Shown here piece after piece: positions 58,600-64,000 of a DNA stretch of 64,000 bases; positions within the stretch are counted from its first letter, which is position 1; each line of letters begins with the position of its first letter. The stretch is from Leptodontidium sp. MPI-SDFR-AT-0119 (lineage: Eukaryota > Ascomycota > Leotiomycetes > Helotiales > Leptodontidiaceae). The notes under the pieces were generated by a model. The model saw only the letters and a list, made by a program, of their open reading frames with translations, made no database searches and was not told the DNA's origin. The stretch spans positions 434,001 through 498,000 of the forward strand of contig JAHLEZ010000033.1 in NCBI GenBank assembly GCA_020726505.1. Reading direction: 5' to 3'. Made by a program: the position numbers and the translations under genes.

Positions 58600-61500
58600 C
58601 GACTAAGTTAATAAGAGCAATAAAATTCTCAAATTTCTATCGAGAGAGGTTCTTTGTAAGTCTATCAGCGGGCATATAGCCCGTAAGTAAATATTCGACT
58701 AAAAAAGTGCCCTTTTAAAACTCTTAGCGCAACTATATATTTTAAATATTAACGTGGCGTAGCTTAGTAGAAATACACTAATTTTCCTTAACGATTAACT
58801 ATATCGTTTACTAATTATCGTAAAATATTCTCTAAATTTCCCTTAACTTAAAACGTAACTCTTAAAAGAAACACTACAAAGCTATAATCTCCTTAGCCGT
58901 GCGCTTAACGCCTAAAAGCTTAGCTTATATAGTCGAAGTAGTGACTATATCTTATAAGGCCGCTCTCTACAAGATTAAACCTCCAAAAAATATTATAATA
59001 TAACTATTAGAAGAGCGCCTAATATCGAGATCGTCTATAAATAAAGCATCCGAAGCTATAATAAGCTGAGAGTCGCGTAGTTTATAACTGTAAGTAATCG
59101 CCAAAAATCGGGTTCTAAAGAGGTAACGAATAGTCTAATTAACTGCCGCAAGGTGCTCCAAAGAGGGGTTAATCAAGAAGTGAGAAAGTCTTAAAGCTAT
59201 AAATGTAACGTCTACGCGCAATATAATTACCGTGTAAAGCACTAAGCTAACTTTCTCTTAATACTCCTTAATTTAAACTGGGGTTACTTGCGCTTAATTC
59301 TTTAGTAGCTCGACTTAAGGTAGTGAAGTACTTAGGCAATTTCTATTTACTAAGTCAAATCGTAAAGTAACCTTTTAGATATAAGTGTCGTGTACTAGAG
59401 AAATAGTCTTTACTTAACGATTTCTAATAACGTAAACACTTAAAAACCACTCTATTAGTTCTTCTCTAGTGAGCTCGTATATTATATTTAAGCCGTTAAT
59501 AATAAGTTAAGCGTCTTTAAGGGCTAAAGAGTAATATAATACTTAAATATCGTTGACATAGAAAATAACAAAGACTAAACGTTACTTGTTCATAAAAATA
59601 CAAGGCTCCTCCTTGCAGGGGATTAACTCTAACTTTGATAAAGTTCCGGTAAAGTCTCTATACTATAGTACTAGCGAGTCTCTAAGTCTATAAAGTGCAC
59701 AATCAACCTCTACTACCATCCCGTCTTATTTAAATCCGTCTAGTAAGTAACAGCGTACGCGAGTACTCGATTCGTTTCGTTTAGCGTTAATAAAGGCGTT
59801 AATAACATTAAATTAAATTATCTCTAAATCAAATTGAGCTACTATTACTATAACAGTCCTAAAAGAACAAGCAGCTAAGGTTGCCGTATATATTAAAAGA
59901 ATTGACGTTTTAAGTTATAAGTCTCCCCTAATAATAACTCGCGAGCGACACCTAGTTAAATACCTTAATAAATCGACTTTAGCGTGAAATACCTATTTTA
60001 ATAGTATTAGTTATTCGGTGGCGAAGCTTTATTTAACGACTCTCTAGCAGTTACGCGACTCTAAGTTAGTGATTTCCTTAATTACGTCGGCTCGAAAGTG
60101 CTCTCTTAAAGGGTAATCCTTAAGGTCTCTCTAATTTAACGAGTCCTTTAGTAATTAAGATTAATATATTCGTGGGAAATTAACTAATTGTCGAATTTCG
60201 ACATTTTTAAAAACAGACGCTGAAATAATAACGTGGACTGCGCTTAAGTCTTTTCCGTCTCTTTATACTAGCTCTTAACTAAGCCAAAAGGTCCCTAGAA
60301 AATCCTCTAAATACTCACGGTTACTCGACGGGTTTAACGATTCCGTAATTAGCTCTTTAATAGTTACTATATAAACGCTTTAATTCGGTTTCGTAATCTT
60401 ACTACTAACTCGGGTCTTTCGACCGTCGCTAGTTACTCGATCTTCTACCCTCTTCCTTCGTAAAGGTTTAAGTAAGTTGTTGTCAATTAGGGCCAGAAGT
60501 AGTAAGTGTTACTTTATACTTAATTCTTCCCTTAAGTCTAACGAATTAAAATATTATTTATATTCTATTACTTAAGGCAGAGCTTCCGATTACTTAGGGC
60601 CGGCACCTTAAGTAAGTACTCCCCGATGTTTAAGACCGCACTCTCAGTCGTATAGCCCTTAAGAATATATAATAACTTATAGTATTAATTAACACTTAGC
60701 TCCCACATCTCTCTCAAAGTTTAGTACGCCACGTAAGATATCTCTCTTAGTTATACTCTAAGACATCAACTGTCTTAATTTGTCGACTCGTTTTAAGACT
60801 TAATTAAAGTACTCGTGAGTAAGAAGTCTAACACTCTTCCTTAGTTATTTTACCCTTAAGTTTTTATTAACGAGTTCTATTAATCTTAACTTTTTTAGGG
60901 GTAATATTAGTTACTTTACCCCCGTAGTTAAAAGCTTAATTAAAAGCTATAGTACCCCCGAGGTTATAAACTCAATAGTTTCTATAAAACTTATTACTTG
61001 GCTTAGTTATTCCCTTTCTAAGGTAGTACTTATTATTAATTCTAGTATATTAAGTGCGCTCAGTCGATTGATTATATCGGTTCCAGCGTTTTAAGGTCCC
61101 TCCTCTTTTTCTAGCATTTTAGTAAGATCTCTTAATATTAAGCGCGGCTAGCCGACCGCTCTCTCCACGTTTAGAGAGCCTGAATAAAAGAGGGATTCGT
61201 TGAAAGTAACGTTTCGAGTCACTATTACACACTGTAATTAAGGTACCCAGACCTTATATATGTTAGACAAGACGTATCTTACCAGGTATCTAAGGTGCGC
61301 TCTTAAGTTGACTTTAAATACTCTCTTTTATTAAAGAGCCTTTTAGTCCTTAATCATAGGGTAGGCTCTATAGCTATATGCCTATATGTTACTCTAGTCA
61401 AGTCGTATATTAGTATTAAGCTTCTAAATAAGCTTAGGGTCGTAATACCGAAAATATTGCCTAAACTAGGCGTGGAAGATCTCATTTAGACTCTTAAAGC

Positions 61501-63250
61501 CTTTTCAAGTAGCCAGACTTATATTATAAAGAGTAATTGCCGCCATAGCTACTTCCGTCTAAAGCTCCTCCGGTAAGTTTACTAAAAGGCGCATTTTAAT
61601 AGACTTTTCGATGATTTCCTTACTTGCGCGCTCAGCTCCCCTATTAAGTTAGTGCGTATATAAAGGGGTACCCTCAATATCAATACTATTTTCCGTATAC
61701 CACTTTTCGTACTCGGTTAATCTATTAATTCTTATAACCGAGGTATCGTTATCTTAGCGTATTTTGTAAATCGAGAGTCCGAATTAACGTCTCGTTTACG
61801 CCTTAAACGGTTTAAGAGCTCTTAAGACGGCGATTAACCCTTTATTTTTTAAGAGCTATCTATAGAATTTCCTATTATATTAGTCTTTAACTAATAAGAG
61901 CTAGTTATTCCTATTAAATCTAACAGGGAAGTCGAATAAGTCCCAAGAAATATAATAAAAAGGCCGGGTAGCTATTCTCTCCGAAGGTTTTCGACTAACG
62001 ACTTATTACGCGACAGTTAGAGAGCACTCTTTACACTCAATTTAAGTAGTGCCTAAGATCTCGACGTTGCGCGTATTTTTAACTAAATTCTTCAACGCTT
62101 CCTTCCCTAGGTGCCCTGCCCGTAAGTGCCATAACCTAGCGTCGTCTAGCCGCGGTCTCAAATATCGTCGACTTAATTGAAAGCCTTGCCGGATACTCCT
62201 TTAAAGCGTGAGGAACATTAAAAAGGTATAAGTTAGGCGAATCAGAGAGTTAAGAGCTATTACGGGAGCTAAAGAGTAGTTAAAAGGCTTATATTTAAAG
62301 AAAGCTAAGTTAAACTGTTACTCTAATTACTTTAACATAATACTCTTCTCAGCTAATCCCACGCGTAACGTGTAGTCTAACCTATTATACTAAACTCTAG
62401 CCTGTAATAAACGAGCTTCCGAAATAATATTAACATTAAATCCTTTAACGACAACGACGTTAAAAAGCCTCAAGTCCTTAGTGTTTAGTCCGTTAAGGCT
62501 ATAAAGAGTACCCTTAAAAAGACGAGTACCTCGGCCCTTAATTATAAGGCTCGATGTTCCGGCTTTAACACTGTCGTCGTTCGTTAATCTAATAAAGGTT
62601 CCGGGCTCTAACAAAGCAACCGAATTAACTAAATAAGTAGCAGCGCCGTTATTAAGTAAGGTACTCTCTAAGAGTAGGTGTCAATTCATATTAATAGTGA
62701 CGTAGATTCCTGAGGTGGCGAGAGCCTCATCGAGTAACTCCGGACTAATTATATATATATTAACATTTCCGGGATACTTTAGTAGCTCTAAGGCTTTTAC
62801 TAAGGTTGTCGAAGAAGACGAGGAGTTTTTAGAGGTTATTCCCTTAATAATTTCCTTTACCACTACTTGTCTCCACCCTTTCTTACTAATTACTCGTTTA
62901 AGGTCGGGAAACTCCTTTTTAAGCTTAATTCGAGTTTCCTTAATTTCCTCCGTAGATAATAAGTTACGCAGTTTGTCCCTAGTTAAGCCGTCGTAGTAAT
63001 ATCAAAGTCTATAACACTCGATCACTTTGTGTTAGTGAGAGCTTACCTTATAAGGGCAAGTGTTAATCGAAGTATTTAGCGAAGGAGTTCTTAGTACTAG
63101 TAGTACTCCTAGAGTATCTGATCTCCCTCTAAGTGTAACGTATAATCTAACTGTCTTATTCCTCCCGGTAGCCGTAAGAGACTCTTCGTTAAGCGCCAAT
63201 AACTAATTAACGTATTAAAGTAACGTGTACTTATAAACAACCCTAAGAAT
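58600..63250 (-). pseudogene. copia pol of the second copy
   Basis: Same order as in 29290-33960. Short frames remain open: 62863-62681 (VKALELLKYPGNVNIYII, upstream of the protease motif) and 62614-62390 (LEPGTFIRLTNDDSVKAG, then SLIIKGRGTRLFKGTLYS, the GAG-pre-integrase side). RT lies near 60200-59500 and RNase H near 59000-58620. Too many stops for function. Confidence 0.78.
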
Positions 63251-64000
63251 ATTATCTCTAAGGACCTTAGACAGTCGTTCGCGAGCCTATTTAAGTGCGA
63301 GCTTCTCTTGCACTGCCTTAATAAAGTTAATAATCGCCAAGGGGCCCTTAACGTCCGGAATGTCGTATAATAGAGTATCTTAGTAGGCTAATCGCCACTC
63401 TTAAATTTACACCTTAAGATTAACTTATCTTATTTTGACGATTTCGAGCTTCTCTTTATATTTGGCTTAAGCTTTAGTAAGGTTACTTGTTTCTAAAGGG
63501 GCGTAGTCTCTCTTTAACACCTTAAGGAGCATCTATAAAGTCTAAGATCGTGGGTCGTTCGGTTCGTCCGTCATCTTATCGGGTTACTCTTTTGCTCTCT
63601 ATTCCTCCTCAATCTCACACTCTCAAACAGCACTCTAGTAAATCAAAGGATTAACTGTCTCTTAAATCCACTTATATACTACTTTATAGGCCCGAGCCTT
63701 TTCTAACTATTATACGTGTTTTATAATATACTCCCTTATTAGGGCAGCATATATTAGAACAACTATAATAACGTTAGACAGTATAAGAGGTATTATACTT
63801 AGTTTAGGTCCCTTAAGTTCGGGTGCTCATTAGTCTCTATCTCACTTTACTTACTCCCTAAAGTTAAAATTAAGAGCCTCCTTGTCCTATTATGCCTTCA
63901 CTTAGTCAATCGTTTGTGCTTAAGGCTCGTTTTCGAGGATATTTAGAACAACCGGTAACTCTAAATCAACCGAAGTCTATACCTTGTGAAAGATACAAAA

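Larger units (their letters stand above)
56897..64000 (-). mobile_element. second copy of the 7.6-kb copia element, cut by the window end
   Basis: Collinear with 27590 onward through the LTR, antisense reading frame and pol. The plus-strand left end TGTGGTGCAGAAGTGG at 56897 is the 3' LTR of a minus-strand element. The left target sequence would be GATGT (56892-56896); the other end is outside the window. This copy keeps somewhat more G and C than the first, especially in the antisense frame. It sits inside the gypsy element. Confidence 0.88.

Noticed and set aside
1..64000. CRISPR arrays, rRNA or tRNA genes, phage-type modules
   Set aside because: No regularly spaced repeats with unique spacers and no recognisable RNA genes were seen. 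The gene structures and transposons are fungal.

Overview
The window looks like a repeat compartment of a filamentous ascomycete (Pezizomycotina) genome. Three things point there: short introns with GT...CTAAC...AG signals, transposon families typical of these fungi (Fot1/pogo, Tc1, piggyBac, Ty1/copia, Ty3/gypsy), and very AT-rich transposon copies in which CAA/CAG/TGG codons have repeatedly become TAA/TAG/TGA. That last pattern is the signature of repeat-induced point mutation (RIP). Species was not determined.

Layout. 1-7870: RIP-decayed gypsy-type retrotransposon remains, ending in an LTR whose polypurine tract has become a run of 24 G. 7871-19337: a GC-balanced gene island with two very large divergently transcribed genes of unrecognised family (8300-11941 on minus; 12514-17623 on plus, broken by one apparent frameshift) and a three-exon GH24 lysozyme (17933-18755, minus). 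19338-21135: a Fot1/pogo element with terminal inverted repeats (TIRs) and TA duplication. 21136-23700: sparse sequence with a TA-flanked MITE and a broken RGS-domain gene. 23700-27589: a minisatellite and a decayed copia element. 27590-35227: a complete copia element (minus orientation) with two LTRs and target duplication ACATT. 35228-40400: three further copia fragments and nested solo LTRs. 40400-51640: a CENP-B/DDE_1 transposase split by a complete Tc1 element, an intact two-exon gene for a conserved fungal protein (44616-47320), a pogo-type transposase C-terminus, a piggyBac relic, and a solo LTR barely touched by RIP. 51640-64000: a pogo element, a minus-strand gypsy element carrying a 495-bp TRIM-like insertion, and a second copy of the 27590 copia element running off the window.

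What works. Only three host genes look expressed: the 1213-aa protein, the GH24 lysozyme and the 711-aa protein. The ~1702-aa gene would join them if its one-base shift is a sequencing error or an intron. The most unusual signals are (a) the giant divergent pair beside a lysozyme, and (b) a reading frame on the strand opposite to pol, between pol and the 3' LTR, present in both copies of the copia element. It carries an 82-bp intron with canonical signals in the same place in both copies.
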